This document shows, one piece after another, positions 25,130 to 35,218 of a stretch of 64,000 nucleotides of DNA. Every line of letters begins with the position of its first letter. Positions within the stretch are counted from its first letter, which is position 1. The position numbers and the translations under genes were made by a program. This DNA comes from Sulfuritortus calidifontis (GTDB taxonomy: Bacteria > Pseudomonadota > Gammaproteobacteria > Burkholderiales > Thiobacillaceae). The DNA lies in NCBI RefSeq assembly GCF_003967275.1, contig NZ_AP018721.1, positions 1,240,001 to 1,304,000 of the forward strand, written 5' to 3'. Below the pieces are notes generated by a model. That model did no database searches. It was not told the DNA's origin and saw nothing but the letters and a program-made list of their open reading frames with translations.

Positions 25130-25902
25130 TCAGTCAGGGCGAAAATCCTCGGGTTGGCCGAGCCCGGATTGTAACCGTTCGCGCAGGCTGGCGATGTAGC
25201 GGTCCGCCCCCTCGGCCGAGATGCCGGCGGTGAGCAGGGTCCGCTCGGCCAGGGCAAGCCCCGCCGCCAGCCGTTCCACATAGACCCGCACGCCGGCAAT
25301 GCCGAGCAAGCGCTGCGCCTCCTGGTCGCTCAGGCTGGTGGCGAGCAACGGGATTTCGGATGAGTATGGCGCAGCCAATGGGCGATGCGCAGGGCCTGTT
25401 CCGGCCGGTGGAAGGTGATCACCACCAGGCGCGCGCGCTCCACCCCGGCGGCGCGCAGGGTGTTGATCCGGCTGGCATCGCCGTAATGCACCGGCAGGCC
25501 GGCGCGGCGCCGGCTTTCATCCTCCTCTTCCTGGGGCGGGGCGGGCAGGGCGGCCGACCGCGTCAGGCATCCGAACGCGCCAGGCCGGCCAGCCGCAGGG
25601 GCGGGCCAGGTGAGCAGCATCTTCACCGGCAGCAGCGCCAGCCAAGCCAGCACAGCGAGGGGCGCGGCGAGCAGCCGGCCGGCATCCAGCTACAGGCCGA
25701 TGGTGATGAAGAACAGGCTGGTGAGCACATCGCGGAACGGCCGGATGTCGTCTTCCATGCGGTGCCGGAAATCGCTCTCGCCCAGCACCACGTCGGCACC
25801 GAGATAGCCGAGCAGGGTGGGCAGGCGCAGCCGTGCCGAAACGGCGGCGGCGAGGCTGCCGGCCACCAGCAGCACGAAAGAGAAGGAAAACAGATCCTGC
25901 AC
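25130..25902 (-). pseudogene. KefB-type cation/proton antiporter remnant
   Basis: Pieces of a CPA2-family antiporter appear in the right order but with large gaps. The N-terminus (DLFSFSFVLLVAGSLAAAVSARLRLPTLLGYL) jumps straight to the mid-protein segment VLGESDFRHRMEDDIRPFRDVLTSLFFITIGL. The next codon, where CAG is expected, is TAG (25690-25692). The same frame continues (LDAGRLLAAPLAVLAWLALL...), jumps again into the TrkA-N part (RAGLPVHYGDASRINTLRAAGVERARLVVITF), then shifts frame before the C-terminal YVERLAAGLALAERTLL. About 0.77 kb remains of a normal 1.8-2 kb gene. Not functional. Confidence 0.85.
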
Positions 25903-25928
25903 GGTTCGGCCTCAGGCGGCCGCGCCGA

Positions 25929-26366
25929 TCAGGCAAGCTGCGCCCGCACCCAGCGCACGATGTCCTGCGCCCCCATGGCGCCGGCCTGGCGCGCGAGCTC
26001 GCGCCCGCCCGCAAACAGGGCCACGGTGGGGATGCTGCGGATGCCGTATTGGGTGCCCAGCATCTGTTCCGCTTCGGTGTCCACCTTGGCCAGGCGCACC
26101 TGAGGTTCCAGGAGGCGCGCCGCCTGCTCGAACTGGGGCGCCATCATCTTGCACGGCCCGCACCAGGGCGCCCAGAAATCCACCAGCACCGGAATGTCGT
26201 TGCGCTCGACATGCTTGGCGAAGGTGGCGGCGGTGAGCGCCACCGGGTGCCCGGTGAACAAGGGCCGGTGGCATTTCCCGCAGTTGGGGCCCTGATTCAG
26301 GCGCGCGACGGGCACGCGGTTCACCGCGTGGCAATGGGGGCAGACGATGTTGAAGGTATCGCTCAC
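25929..26366 (-). CDS. trxC: Thioredoxin 2 (TrxC type)
   Basis: A 145-residue thioredoxin with an N-terminal zinc finger (C9, C12, C29 and C32 in CPHC...CGKC) and the active site WCGPC at residues 68-72. The conserved cis-proline occurs in IRSIPTVALF. TrxC reduces disulfides during oxidative stress and is cytoplasmic. A trx gene of this type belongs to the standard set of the mobile heat-resistance locus. The start is GTG at 26366. An insertion sequence sits immediately upstream and could impair expression from the ftsH side. Confidence 0.93.
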   Translation of the reverse strand: MSDTFNIVCPHCHAVNRVPVARLNQGPNCGKCHRPLFTGHPVALTAATFAKHVERNDIPVLVDFWAPWCGPCKMMAPQFEQAARLLEPQVRLAKVDTEAEQMLGTQYGIRSIPTVALFAGGRELARQAGAMGAQDIVRWVRAQLA

Positions 26367-26399
26367 GATGGCTCTCCGAAAATTGATTGTTTTTTTATT

Positions 26400-27231
26400 G
26401 GTAATTCCTAACGAATCTGGACCAATTTTGGGCTGATATCCTGGATGCTGGTGGTCTTGAGAAGCTTGACCAGCAAGGGTTTCAGGTCATCAGTCCGGTG
26501 GTTGAAACGGTAACAAACTTCCCCAAGGTAAAGATGGAAGTATTTGCGAGGCACTCCCCGGTAAGGATACAACCAGTTCTTGGCATAGCTCCAGAAGCCC
26601 TCGATGCCGTTGATATGGTCCCGCCCCACCGGCTTGCCTTTCTCCTTGCGGATCACCACGTGCTCACCCCGCAGCTTCAGTGTCGCGTAAGCTTGCCACT
26701 CGTCGGTGTAGTACAACGCGCCCTCCCGGGTATGGGCCTGGATGTGGCGCATCACCTCTGCCCGGCTGTGAGCCGCGATCGGCATCGCCTTGACTTGGCC
26801 GTTGCGCTTGACGATGCCAAACACGATCACTTTGCCGACCGCACCCCAGCCCCGTTTGCCGTGCCGAGCCCCGCCAAATGTGGTCTCGTCGCATTCGACC
26901 GCCCCGGCAAAGGGTTCTCGGAACTCCTCCGCCCACGCCATGCAAGCACGCACCAGCCGGTAAAAGCGTTCGATCGCCGGCGCACTGGCCAAGGCGCCGA
27001 AGCGCTGCCGGTAAACCGGCACGCCCCAAACGAAGCGACGCAGCAGTTCGTGCTTGGTGGCGTCGCTCAGCCGGCTGGCCGACCACGCGCTACGCCAGCG
27101 AAAGCGATGGCCGCAGCGTTTGCATTTGTGGCGGCCATCAGCCAACTGATACAGTCGACTGTAGCCACAACCAGGGCATTTCTTCATGACCAAATCCTTC
27201 CAGATTTGGTCCAGTTTGGTTAGGTATTACC
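26400..27231 (-). mobile_element. IS1595-family insertion sequence
   Basis: An 832-bp element with imperfect terminal inverted repeats; the first 32 bases of the two ends agree at 27 positions and begin GGTAAT. It is flanked by the 8-bp target duplication TTTTTATT (26392-26399 and 27232-27239), the length expected for this family. One transposase gene fills it. It landed exactly at the ftsH stop codon, which lies inside the duplicated target, so ftsH is unharmed. Confidence 0.93.
26408..27187 (-). CDS. IS1595-family transposase
   Basis: A 259-residue DDE-type transposase. The N-terminal zinc ribbon is CPGCGYSRLYQL...CKRCGHRF. The catalytic domain has the first aspartate in VECDETTFGGARHGKRGWG, the second in YTDEWQAYATL and the third acidic/N-H region in HINGIEGFWSYAKNWL. 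The IS1016-like layout fits the IS1595 family. TTG at 27193 is possible but ATG at 27187 is favoured. The coding region is intact, so the element may still be active. Confidence 0.93.
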   Translation of the reverse strand: MKKCPGCGYSRLYQLADGRHKCKRCGHRFRWRSAWSASRLSDATKHELLRRFVWGVPVYRQRFGALASAPAIERFYRLVRACMAWAEEFREPFAGAVECDETTFGGARHGKRGWGAVGKVIVFGIVKRNGQVKAMPIAAHSRAEVMRHIQAHTREGALYYTDEWQAYATLKLRGEHVVIRKEKGKPVGRDHINGIEGFWSYAKNWLYPYRGVPRKYFHLYLGEVCYRFNHRTDDLKPLLVKLLKTTSIQDISPKLVQIR

Positions 27232-27234
27232 TTT

Positions 27235-29082
<1,848 letters not shown>

Positions 29083-29092
29083 GGCTGTTTCC

Positions 29093-29243
29093 TTAACAGG
29101 CCGTTGAAAAACTACTGCGGTGGGCCATCTGCGGCGTTGCGCGGTGCTCGCTCCCTCGCCTATCTATTCGATATGTCTCGGTCGCTGCGCTCCGTGCGCC
29201 TTGCATCTGGCCATCCTCGCTACGTTTTTCAACGGCCTGTTAA
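29093..29243. repeat. MITE-like repeat, copy 1
   Basis: A 151-bp element with perfect 20-bp terminal inverted repeats (29093-29112 and 29224-29243) beginning TTAACAGGCCGTTGAAAAAC. The interior matches, in inverse orientation, the copy at 56375-56587. It contains no gene; short frames inside are not credible. It fills the gap between the M48 protease gene and ftsH and separates cbpA-cbpM-M48 from the rest of the arm. Confidence 0.85.
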
Positions 29244-29245
29244 TA

Positions 29246-30172
29246 TCAGCGCCAGATGCCGCCCAGGCGCCAGCGTGGGGCGCCGGCGGGCGGATGCGGC
29301 CAGCTCCAGGGTTCCGCGGCCCAGGACGCCTGGGTTTCCTGCAGGGCCTGCAGGCGGGCGATGCGTTCCCCGGTGGCAGGATGGGTGCGCAGCCAGGACG
29401 GCTCCGGGTTGCCCCAGCCCGGCATGAGCCAGGCGCGCCAGGAACGGCTGGCACGCTCGATCCGGGCGAGGGCGGAGGCCAGACCGGCCGGGTCGCCGGT
29501 GAGCCTGACCGCGGTCAGATCGGCGTCGAACTCGCGCACCCGGGACAACCCCAGTTGCGCCAGCAGGGCGATCTGAGGGGAAAACAGCAGCCACAGCAGG
29601 CCCGGCCAGGGCAGCTCCAGCCTGCCCATGGCCCAGGCAGGCAGAAAAACGAGCAGCATCAGCTGCGCACTCAGGGCGAACAGGCTGGTCAGGCGGCTCA
29701 GATAATCGGCCAGGCCCATCACCCGCAGATCGCCGTGGACGATGTGCGCGGTCTCATGGGCGAGCACGCCGGCCAGCTCGCGCAAAGAGAGGCCATGCAG
29801 CAGGCCGTCGGTGAGCACGATGTGGGCCTGCGCGCGGCTGCCCACCGCGAAGGCGTTCGCCAGCGGGCTCGCCACCCGATACAGCCGCGGTACTTGGGGC
29901 AGGCCGGCGCGTTGGGCCAGTTCGGCCATGATCCGGGTCAGGGCCGGCGCCTCGTTCGGCGCGAGCGGCTGCGCCCGATACAGCGCCAGGGTCAGCCGGC
30001 TGGCCGCGGCCGGTTCGATGAGCAGGGCCAGGGTGCTGGCGCTGAGCGCCAGCCACAGCCCGGACTCACCGAGCCAGAGCCAGCCCGCGGCGGCGGCGAT
30101 GGCCAACAACAGACCCACCAGCAGCAGGGTTTGCAGGCGGTTGGCCAGGGCGTGGCGCTGCCATTCGGCCAC
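29246..30172 (-). CDS. M48 family metalloprotease (HtpX-like)
   Basis: A 308-residue membrane zinc protease. The active site HETAH (residues 139-143) and the third ligand in SRVREFDADLTAV are intact. Hydrophobic segments lie at about 16-34, 38-52 and around 165-205, so it is an integral inner-membrane protein like HtpX, which works with FtsH in membrane protein quality control. GTG at 30172 gives this length and lies 2 nt after the cbpM stop. An M48 gene of this kind is part of the TLPQC/heat-resistance set. Confidence 0.9.
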   Translation of the reverse strand: MAEWQRHALANRLQTLLLVGLLLAIAAAAGWLWLGESGLWLALSASTLALLIEPAAASRLTLALYRAQPLAPNEAPALTRIMAELAQRAGLPQVPRLYRVASPLANAFAVGSRAQAHIVLTDGLLHGLSLRELAGVLAHETAHIVHGDLRVMGLADYLSRLTSLFALSAQLMLLVFLPAWAMGRLELPWPGLLWLLFSPQIALLAQLGLSRVREFDADLTAVRLTGDPAGLASALARIERASRSWRAWLMPGWGNPEPSWLRTHPATGERIARLQALQETQASWAAEPWSWPHPPAGAPRWRLGGIWR

Positions 30173-30174
30173 GG

Positions 30175-30483
30175 TCAGTCCCCGGCCAGGCAGCGCAGCC
30201 GTGCCCGCAGGCGATCGTTTTCCTCCAGAAGGTCGGCCACCAGGGCGGCGAGTTCGGGCACGGCCTCGAAGTCGCGCTCCAGCCGCCGCATGCGCCGGGC
30301 GCGGGTGAGCGCCGCCTCGGCGAAACGCCACACCCCGGCCACGCTCTCGGCCTGGGGGAAGAGGCCGGCCTCGAGACGGGCCAGGAGCCAGTCCGCCTCC
30401 ACGTCGCAGGCGGCGGCCATCTGCTCCAGGGTGAGCCAGCTTTCGTCCAGGAGGACGCCGATCAGGACATCTTCATCGCTCAT
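30175..30483 (-). CDS. cbpM: Chaperone modulator CbpM
   Basis: A 102-residue MerR-like helical protein (LTLEQMAAACDVEADWLLARLEAGLF ... FAEAALTRARRMRRLERDFEAVPELAALVADLLEENDRLRARL). CbpM binds the J-domain of CbpA and inhibits its co-chaperone and DNA-binding activities. Its position 2 nt downstream of cbpA matches the classic cbpA-cbpM pair. Confidence 0.88.
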   Translation of the reverse strand: MSDEDVLIGVLLDESWLTLEQMAAACDVEADWLLARLEAGLFPQAESVAGVWRFAEAALTRARRMRRLERDFEAVPELAALVADLLEENDRLRARLRCLAGD

Positions 30484-30485
30484 GT

Positions 30486-31430
30486 TCAGCTCCCGGCGCG
30501 CGGGTCGAAGGCGAGCTCCCGCGCCATGGTTTCATAGAGTTCCTTCGCCCGCGGCGTGTCGGCGGGCGGCAGCACCACCTGCAGGGTGATCAGAAGATCG
30601 CCCGGCGTGGTGCCGGGCAGGCCCTTGCCGCGCACCCGCAATTGCCGGCCGGCCTGGGCCCCTTCGGGGATGCGCACCTTGACCGTGCCGTTGGGCAGGG
30701 GAATGGCGATCACCGCCCCCAGCGCCGCCTCCCAGGGGGCGACCGGCAGGGTCAGGTGCAGATCGCGGCCTTCCGCCCGGAGGCGGGGATGGGGCTTGAA
30801 GTGCACCTCGAGCAATAGATCGCCGGGCGGGCCGCCGCCCAGGCCGGGCGCGCCCTGGCCGGCCAGGCGGATGATCTGGCCTTCGCGCATCCCCTGGGGG
30901 ATCTTCACGTTCAGGGTGCGGTTCTCCAGGATCACCCGGCCCTGGGCATCCAGCTTGGGCACGCGCAGACCGATCTGGCGGGTCGCGCCGGTGAAGCTGT
31001 CCTCGATGTCCAGATAGACCTTGGCGTGATGATCCTCGCCCTGCATCCGGGCCTGGCGGCCCGCGCCCCGGTGCGCGCGCGCGCCGCCCAGGCCGCCGAA
31101 CAACTGCGAGAAGAAATCGGAAAACTCCGCCGCCTCGTGCGGCGAGAAGCCGTGGCCGGAAAACTCGAAGCCTGCATCCCAGCCCGGTGGCGGCTGGAAC
31201 TCCTCGCCGGGACGGCGGCCTTGGCCGAGCTGGTCGTAGGCCGCGCGTTTTTCCGGGTCCGAGAGCACGGCATAGGCCTCGTTGACCTCCTTCATGCGCA
31301 ATTCGGCGTCGGCCTCTTTCGAGACATCCGGATGGTATTTGCGTGCCAGGCGCCGGAAGGCCTTCTTGATCTCGTCTGCCGTCGCCTCCCTGGGCACCCC
31401 GAGCACGGCGTAATAGTCCTTGAATTGCAT
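30486..31430 (-). CDS. cbpA: DnaJ-class co-chaperone CbpA
   Basis: A 314-residue type B J-protein. The N-terminal J-domain has HPD at residues 33-35 ([14 protein letters not shown]). A G/F-rich linker follows, then two C-terminal beta-sandwich domains ([42 protein letters not shown]). The cysteine-rich zinc region of true DnaJ is absent. It delivers substrates to DnaK. First gene of the minus-strand arm, with a perfect CTTGAAA heat-shock -35 box upstream. Confidence 0.95.
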   Translation of the reverse strand: MQFKDYYAVLGVPREATADEIKKAFRRLARKYHPDVSKEADAELRMKEVNEAYAVLSDPEKRAAYDQLGQGRRPGEEFQPPPGWDAGFEFSGHGFSPHEAAEFSDFFSQLFGGLGGARAHRGAGRQARMQGEDHHAKVYLDIEDSFTGATRQIGLRVPKLDAQGRVILENRTLNVKIPQGMREGQIIRLAGQGAPGLGGGPPGDLLLEVHFKPHPRLRAEGRDLHLTLPVAPWEAALGAVIAIPLPNGTVKVRIPEGAQAGRQLRVRGKGLPGTTPGDLLITLQVVLPPADTPRAKELYETMARELAFDPRAGS

Positions 31431-31469
31431 GGCGCTCCCTTGCGTTCGTTCGAACTTTCTCAGGAATTG

Positions 31470-31493
31470 TGTGCGGCCCGCGGTCTTTTCAAG
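31470..31493 (-). promoter_or_regulatory. Sigma-32-type promoter of cbpA arm
   Basis: Read on the minus strand, CTTGAAA (31487-31493) matches the -35 consensus fully. A CACAATTC-like -10 follows after about 15 nt, a weaker match (4 of 7 defined positions). The cbpA start is about 55 nt away. The box stands back-to-back with the plus-strand promoter, separated by 2 bp. Confidence 0.65.
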
Positions 31494-31495
31494 AT

Positions 31496-31523
31496 ATTGA
31501 AATCCTGCGGCCCGGCCCCACTT
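31496..31523 (+). promoter_or_regulatory. Sigma-32-type promoter of the sHSP operon
   Basis: ATTGAAA (31496-31502; 6 of 7 to CTTGAAA), a 13-nt spacer, then CCCCACTT (31516-31523; one base off CCCCATNT). The first hsp20 start lies 51 nt downstream behind a strong Shine-Dalgarno sequence. Geometry equals that of the grpE promoter. Confidence 0.8.
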
Positions 31524-31574
31524 CGTTTGCAGGAGCAGCCAGCGCTGCTCGAAAGAACATGAAGGAGGATTCAA

Positions 31575-32006
31575 ATGATATATCGTGCATTCTTCCCCCG
31601 AGACATTTTCTCGGAGATGGAACGGCTGCAACGGGAACTCGCCCAATCCTTCGAATGGCCGACCAGCATCCGCGGCCTGGCCCGGGGCTTTCCCGCGCTG
31701 AACGTGGGCAGCACGCCGAAATCGGTGGAAATCTATGCCTTCGCACCCGGCCTCGATCCGGCCGCCCTGAACGTGCAGATCGAGAAGGGCGTGCTCACCG
31801 TGGAAGGCGAGCGCGCGGCCGAGGCGGTGCCGGAGCAGGCCACCGTGCACATCGACGAGCGCTTCCGGGGGCGTTTCCGCCGCGTGGTCACCCTGCCCGA
31901 TGACATCGACCCCAATGCCGTGAGCGCGAAATACCGGGACGGCGTGCTGCACATCAGCGTGGCCCGCAAGGAGGCTGCCCAGCCGCGCCGCATTGCCATC
32001 GAATAA
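31575..32006 (+). CDS. Small heat-shock protein Hsp20 (first copy)
   Basis: A 143-residue alpha-crystallin-type chaperone. The domain spans about residues 38-143 ([42 protein letters not shown] ... [33 protein letters not shown]). sHSPs hold unfolding proteins for later refolding by DnaK. AAGGAGG precedes the ATG. The '[10 protein letters not shown]' strand is the usual dimer element. First gene of a four-gene operon with the two sHSPs and DsrC-like gene downstream. Confidence 0.93.
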   Translation: MIYRAFFPRDIFSEMERLQRELAQSFEWPTSIRGLARGFPALNVGSTPKSVEIYAFAPGLDPAALNVQIEKGVLTVEGERAAEAVPEQATVHIDERFRGRFRRVVTLPDDIDPNAVSAKYRDGVLHISVARKEAAQPRRIAIE

Positions 32007-32026
32007 GTGAGATAAGGAGGCCAGAC

Positions 32027-32398
32027 ATGAGCGAACAAAGGCAAATCAGCGAAGCGCGGCAGGAACAGGCCGCCCTGCTGCCGCCGGTGGACGTGATCGA
32101 GGATGCCAACGGCATCACGCTTTATGCCGATCTGCCCGGCGTGCCCAAGGACCGGCTGAACGTCCAGGTCGAGGCCGATACCCTGACCATCGACGGCGAG
32201 ATCGCCCTGACGATGCCGGAAGGGATGGAGGCCAGCCATACCGAGATCGGGGTGCCGCGTTACCGCCGGGTCTTCACCCTGTCCAAGGAGTTGGACAGCG
32301 GCAAGATGGCGGCGCAGTTCAACCAGGGGGTGCTCAAGCTGCGCATCCCGAAAGCGGAGCACGCCCAGCCGAGGAAGATCAGCGTCCAGATCGAGTAA
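32027..32398 (+). CDS. Small heat-shock protein Hsp20 (second copy)
   Basis: A 123-residue sHSP with a short N-terminal arm and the crystallin domain ([41 protein letters not shown] ... [31 protein letters not shown]). It differs strongly from the first copy, so the genes are not a recent duplication. Strong Shine-Dalgarno (AAGGAGG); 20-nt gap from the previous gene. Confidence 0.93.
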   Translation: MSEQRQISEARQEQAALLPPVDVIEDANGITLYADLPGVPKDRLNVQVEADTLTIDGEIALTMPEGMEASHTEIGVPRYRRVFTLSKELDSGKMAAQFNQGVLKLRIPKAEHAQPRKISVQIE

Positions 32399-32449
32399 GG
32401 CCGAGGCTCGGCGCAGTCCGGGCCGGCCATGGCTATCTTGGAGGTCAAT

Positions 32450-32956
32450 ATGAAACTGGAACAAGTGAAAGAGAGCGTGCAATCCTTCTGGGACAACGTG
32501 GCCGAGGGCTGGCGCCATCTCTGGCACTCCGCCTCCGGTGCGCTCACCCGCTTCAAGCCCGGCGACAAGACCGATTTGCCGGGCCCCGTCGAGGTGGACG
32601 ACGTCAGCTGGTTGCCCAGCCGGGGCTGGTCCATGCTGGGCGGCGATGTGTTCGAGGATGACAAGCGCCTGGTGGTGCGGCTGGAAGTGCCGGGCCTGGA
32701 AAAGGAAGACATCGACATCCAGGTGACCGACGACGCCCTCATCGTGTCCGGCGAGAAACGCTTCCAGAAGGAGGACACCCAGGGACGCTGGCGCGTCATG
32801 CAATGCGCCTACGGCAGCTTCCGGCGCGTCGTGCCGCTGCCGCTGCCGGTCAAGGCCGAGGCGGCGCGGGCCAGCTATCGCAACGGCGTGCTCAAGGTGG
32901 AACTGCCGAAACAGGTGGAAAGCCGCCCCCGCGCCATTTCCGTCAAGATCGACTGA
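32450..32956 (+). CDS. Small heat-shock protein Hsp20 (third copy)
   Basis: A 168-residue sHSP. The N-terminal arm is amphipathic and tryptophan-rich (VQSFWDNVAEGWRHLWHSASGAL), followed by the crystallin domain (GGDVFEDDKRLVVRLEVPGLEKEDIDIQVTDDALIVSGEKRF ... SYRNGVLKVELPK). The ATG at 32450 was preferred over 32429 because GGAGG lies 5 nt upstream. The W-rich arm suggests membrane or hydrophobic client contacts. 51-nt gap to the previous gene. Confidence 0.92.
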   Translation: MKLEQVKESVQSFWDNVAEGWRHLWHSASGALTRFKPGDKTDLPGPVEVDDVSWLPSRGWSMLGGDVFEDDKRLVVRLEVPGLEKEDIDIQVTDDALIVSGEKRFQKEDTQGRWRVMQCAYGSFRRVVPLPLPVKAEAARASYRNGVLKVELPKQVESRPRAISVKID

Positions 32957-32968
32957 AAGGAGGGCAAC

Positions 32969-33337
32969 ATGACCAATCCCATTCTCGCCTCGGTGGAAGG
33001 CAAGCAATTGATCCGGGACCACTACGGCAATCTGGTGGAGATCGACGAGTGGTCGCACGACATCGCGCGCGAACTCGCCCGCGCCGAGGGCATCGAACTG
33101 AGCGATGACCATTTCCGGGTGCTCGATTACCTGCGCGAATACGTCATCCATCATGGCGGCAGCCAGGAAGACGCCCACCAGATCCTGCGCAACCTCGAAG
33201 GGCGTTTCGCCGCGGAAGGCGGCGGCCGCTGGCTCTACACCCTGTTCCCCGCAGGCCCGGTGCGCCAGGGCATGAAGCTGGCGGGGCTGCCCGAGGCACC
33301 CCATGCGGCCGACCCTTCCTTCGGCTCGGTCAGCTGA
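32969..33337 (+). CDS. Cysteine-free DsrC/TusE-like protein
   Basis: A 122-residue member of the DsrC/TusE family: LIRDHYGNLVEIDEWSHDIARELARAEGIELSDDHFRVLDYLREYVIHHGG and the C-terminal LFPAGPVRQGMKLAGLPEAPHAADPSFGSVS. In DsrC this tail contains the reactive cysteines; here QAC is replaced by QGM and the last cysteine is missing. The whole protein has no cysteine, so sulfur transfer is excluded. It is translated from a strong Shine-Dalgarno 12 nt after the third sHSP and is therefore a heat-shock-operon gene. Its role, perhaps protein or DNA binding, is unknown. Confidence 0.88.
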   Translation: MTNPILASVEGKQLIRDHYGNLVEIDEWSHDIARELARAEGIELSDDHFRVLDYLREYVIHHGGSQEDAHQILRNLEGRFAAEGGGRWLYTLFPAGPVRQGMKLAGLPEAPHAADPSFGSVS

Positions 33338-33380
33338 AGACGATGCCGGGGGCATCGACGGGGGCGGCATCGCCCGCCCC

Positions 33381-33409
33381 CTTGATTATTGGTAGTATCA
33401 CCCCCATTT
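33381..33409 (+). promoter_or_regulatory. Sigma-32 promoter of dnaJ
   Basis: CTTGATT (33381-33387; 5 of 7), a 14-nt spacer, then CCCCATTT (33402-33409), a full match to CCCCATNT. The dnaJ start is about 59 nt downstream. It gives dnaJ its own heat-shock start, independent of the terminated grpE-dnaK transcript. Confidence 0.8.
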
Positions 33410-33467
33410 TTCGCATCGGCCGACCGATGCCCCGCCGTCCCGACTCAGAAAACCATAGTCCTGCCTC

Positions 33468-34595
33468 ATGCCCAAACGCGATTACTACGAAATCCTGAGC
33501 GTGGTCAAAACCTGCTCCGAGACCGAAATCAAAAAGGCCTACCGCAAGCTGGCCATGAAATACCACCCGGACCGCAACCCGGGCAACAAGGAAGCCGAGG
33601 AACGCTTCAAGGAGGTCAAGGAGGCCTACGAGGTGCTGTCCGATCCGCAGAAGCGGGCGGCCTACGACCAGTACGGCCACGCCGGGGTCGACCCGTCCAT
33701 GGCCGGCGCCGGCGGCTTCGGCGGGGCGGGCATGGGCGGCTTCGCCGATGCCTTCTCCGACATCTTCGGCGACATCTTCGGTGGTGGCGGCGGCCGGCGC
33801 AGCAACGTCTATCGCGGTGCCGACCTGCGCTACAACCTGGAGATCTCGCTGGAGGAAGCCGCCCGCGGCACCGAGACCAAGATCCGCATCCCGGTGATGA
33901 GCGAATGCGAGCACTGCGACGGCACCGGGGCCAGGAAGGGCAGCGAGCCGGCCACCTGCCCGACTTGCGGCGGTCATGGCCAGGTCCGCCTGCAGCAGGG
34001 CTTCTTCTCCATCCAGCAGACCTGTCCGCGCTGCCATGGCAGCGGCCGCGTCATCACCGACCCCTGCAGCCACTGTCATGGCGAGGGCCGGGTCAAGAAG
34101 CACAAGACCCTGTCGGTGCAGATCCCGGCCGGGGTGGACGAGGGCGACCGCATCCGCCTGTCGGGTGAGGGCGAGGCCGGCATCAACGGTGGCCCGGCCG
34201 GTGACCTTTATGTCCAGATCCATCTCAAACCGCATCCGGTTTTCCAGCGCGACCACAACGACCTGCACTGCGAGATGCCCATCTCCTATGCCACCGCCGC
34301 GCTGGGCGGCGAGGTGGTCATCCCCACCCTGGACGGCCAGGCCAGCATCAAGATCCCGGCCGAGACCCAGACCGGCAAGGTCTTCCGCCTGCGCGGCAAG
34401 GGTATCAAGGGCGTGCGCACCGATACCCCCGGCGACCTGCTCTGCCATGTGGTGGTGGAGACCCCGGTCAAGCTGACCGAGCGGCAGAAGGAATTGCTGC
34501 GCGAATTCGACGCCATCAGCCGTGAACACGAAGGTCAGCACAACCCCAAGGCCAAGGGGTTCATGGACAAAGTAAAAGAATTTTTCAATAGTTGA
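33468..34595 (+). CDS. dnaJ: Chaperone protein DnaJ
   Basis: A 375-residue type A Hsp40. The J-domain has [16 protein letters not shown] near residue 31; a G/F-rich region follows. Four zinc motifs are complete: [24 protein letters not shown] and CSHCHGEG. It stimulates DnaK ATPase and loads substrates. It is the native partner of the dnaK 9.6 kb upstream. The last codons and stop lie in one arm of a 21-bp perfect hairpin that begins a tandem repeat. Confidence 0.98.
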   Translation: MPKRDYYEILSVVKTCSETEIKKAYRKLAMKYHPDRNPGNKEAEERFKEVKEAYEVLSDPQKRAAYDQYGHAGVDPSMAGAGGFGGAGMGGFADAFSDIFGDIFGGGGGRRSNVYRGADLRYNLEISLEEAARGTETKIRIPVMSECEHCDGTGARKGSEPATCPTCGGHGQVRLQQGFFSIQQTCPRCHGSGRVITDPCSHCHGEGRVKKHKTLSVQIPAGVDEGDRIRLSGEGEAGINGGPAGDLYVQIHLKPHPVFQRDHNDLHCEMPISYATAALGGEVVIPTLDGQASIKIPAETQTGKVFRLRGKGIKGVRTDTPGDLLCHVVVETPVKLTERQKELLREFDAISREHEGQHNPKAKGFMDKVKEFFNS

Positions 34596-34612
34596 AAAAT
34601 TCTTTTACTTTG
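34568..34612. repeat. 21-bp perfect hairpin at the dnaJ 3' end
   Basis: Arms 34568-34588 and 34592-34612 are exact inverse copies with the 3-nt loop TAG. The left arm encodes the last residues of DnaJ (KVKEFF) and the right arm holds the stop codon. The stem is AT-rich and has no adjoining T-run, so it may stabilise the mRNA end more than terminate it. Confidence 0.85.
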
Positions 34613-34770
34613 CGGCGGAGGCTAAGGTGAGCGAAGCGAACGTTAAGGGCGCAGCCCGGCCGAAGCCACAAGGTGAAGGAATTTTTCAGCGCCTGAACAA
34701 TCCTTTCACTTGCGGTGCAGGCCAACGCGAGCGGAGCGAACGTTGAGGGCGCGGCCCGGCCGGCGCCACG
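34571..34770. repeat. Two-unit tandem repeat with 100-bp period
   Basis: Positions 34571-34670 and 34671-34770 align without gaps at an exact 100-bp offset; the last 70 positions of each unit agree at roughly 80 percent by eye. Each unit has the hairpin followed by a GC-rich part containing GAGCGAACGTT-like and CCCGGCCG motifs. The first unit's hairpin is perfect, the second degenerate. The rest of this gap (34771-34900) shows no gene. Confidence 0.8.
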
Positions 34771-34900
34771 AGCTCACGTCTAGATCATCGCCCGAAAGGC
34801 ATCTTAACTTGCGGCCTGGACGACGCCGCAAGGCGTCAAAAAACTGACATGCCGCCCTTATAACCTATGGCTTCCTTTCTTGTGAAGCTTGGAGGTAGCC

Positions 34901-35116
34901 ATGGAGGTGCGGATCATCCTGGGCAGCATCGATCTCCCCGATCGCAAGCACGCGGTCGGGAAATTGACCAACGGCTTGTATGCGGTCGGCCATTTGTTCC
35001 CTGGCCAGCGCATACCGCCTTCGCAACAGTTCGCAAGCCTGGACGCGGCGGCCGATCACTGGTTTGCCAGCTTGCCTGTTCGTCAGTCGGTCGGCAATAA
35101 GGCTGTCACAAAATAG
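34901..35116 (+). CDS. Small hypothetical protein (71 aa)
   Basis: ATG at 34901 is preceded by GGAGGT with ideal spacing. The product (MEVRIILGSIDLPDRKHAVGKLTNGLYAVGHLFPGQRIPP...) is soluble, has no cysteine and no recognised domain. The frame may be a real small gene because of the ribosome-binding site and the isolated position between dnaJ and the E2 gene, but there is no homology support. Confidence 0.5.
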   Translation: MEVRIILGSIDLPDRKHAVGKLTNGLYAVGHLFPGQRIPPSQQFASLDAAADHWFASLPVRQSVGNKAVTK

Positions 35117-35218
35117 CGAAATCTCCAGCGATCACGGCTTCACTCAGGGCCGCAAAGAAACGACCCTGCCACGCCAGCCCCTATAATCGAACGCAATCCA
35201 TCGATATAGGGCGTGTCC

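Noticed and set aside
29164-29454. Small reading frames running through the MITE into the M48 gene (also 56196-56444)
   Set aside because: They are formed by the repeat itself and recur only because the repeat recurs; no ribosome-binding site.
34980-35186. Alternative frame overlapping the 71-codon gene
   Set aside because: No ribosome-binding site and arginine/serine-rich composition; the frame at 34901 has GGAGGT.
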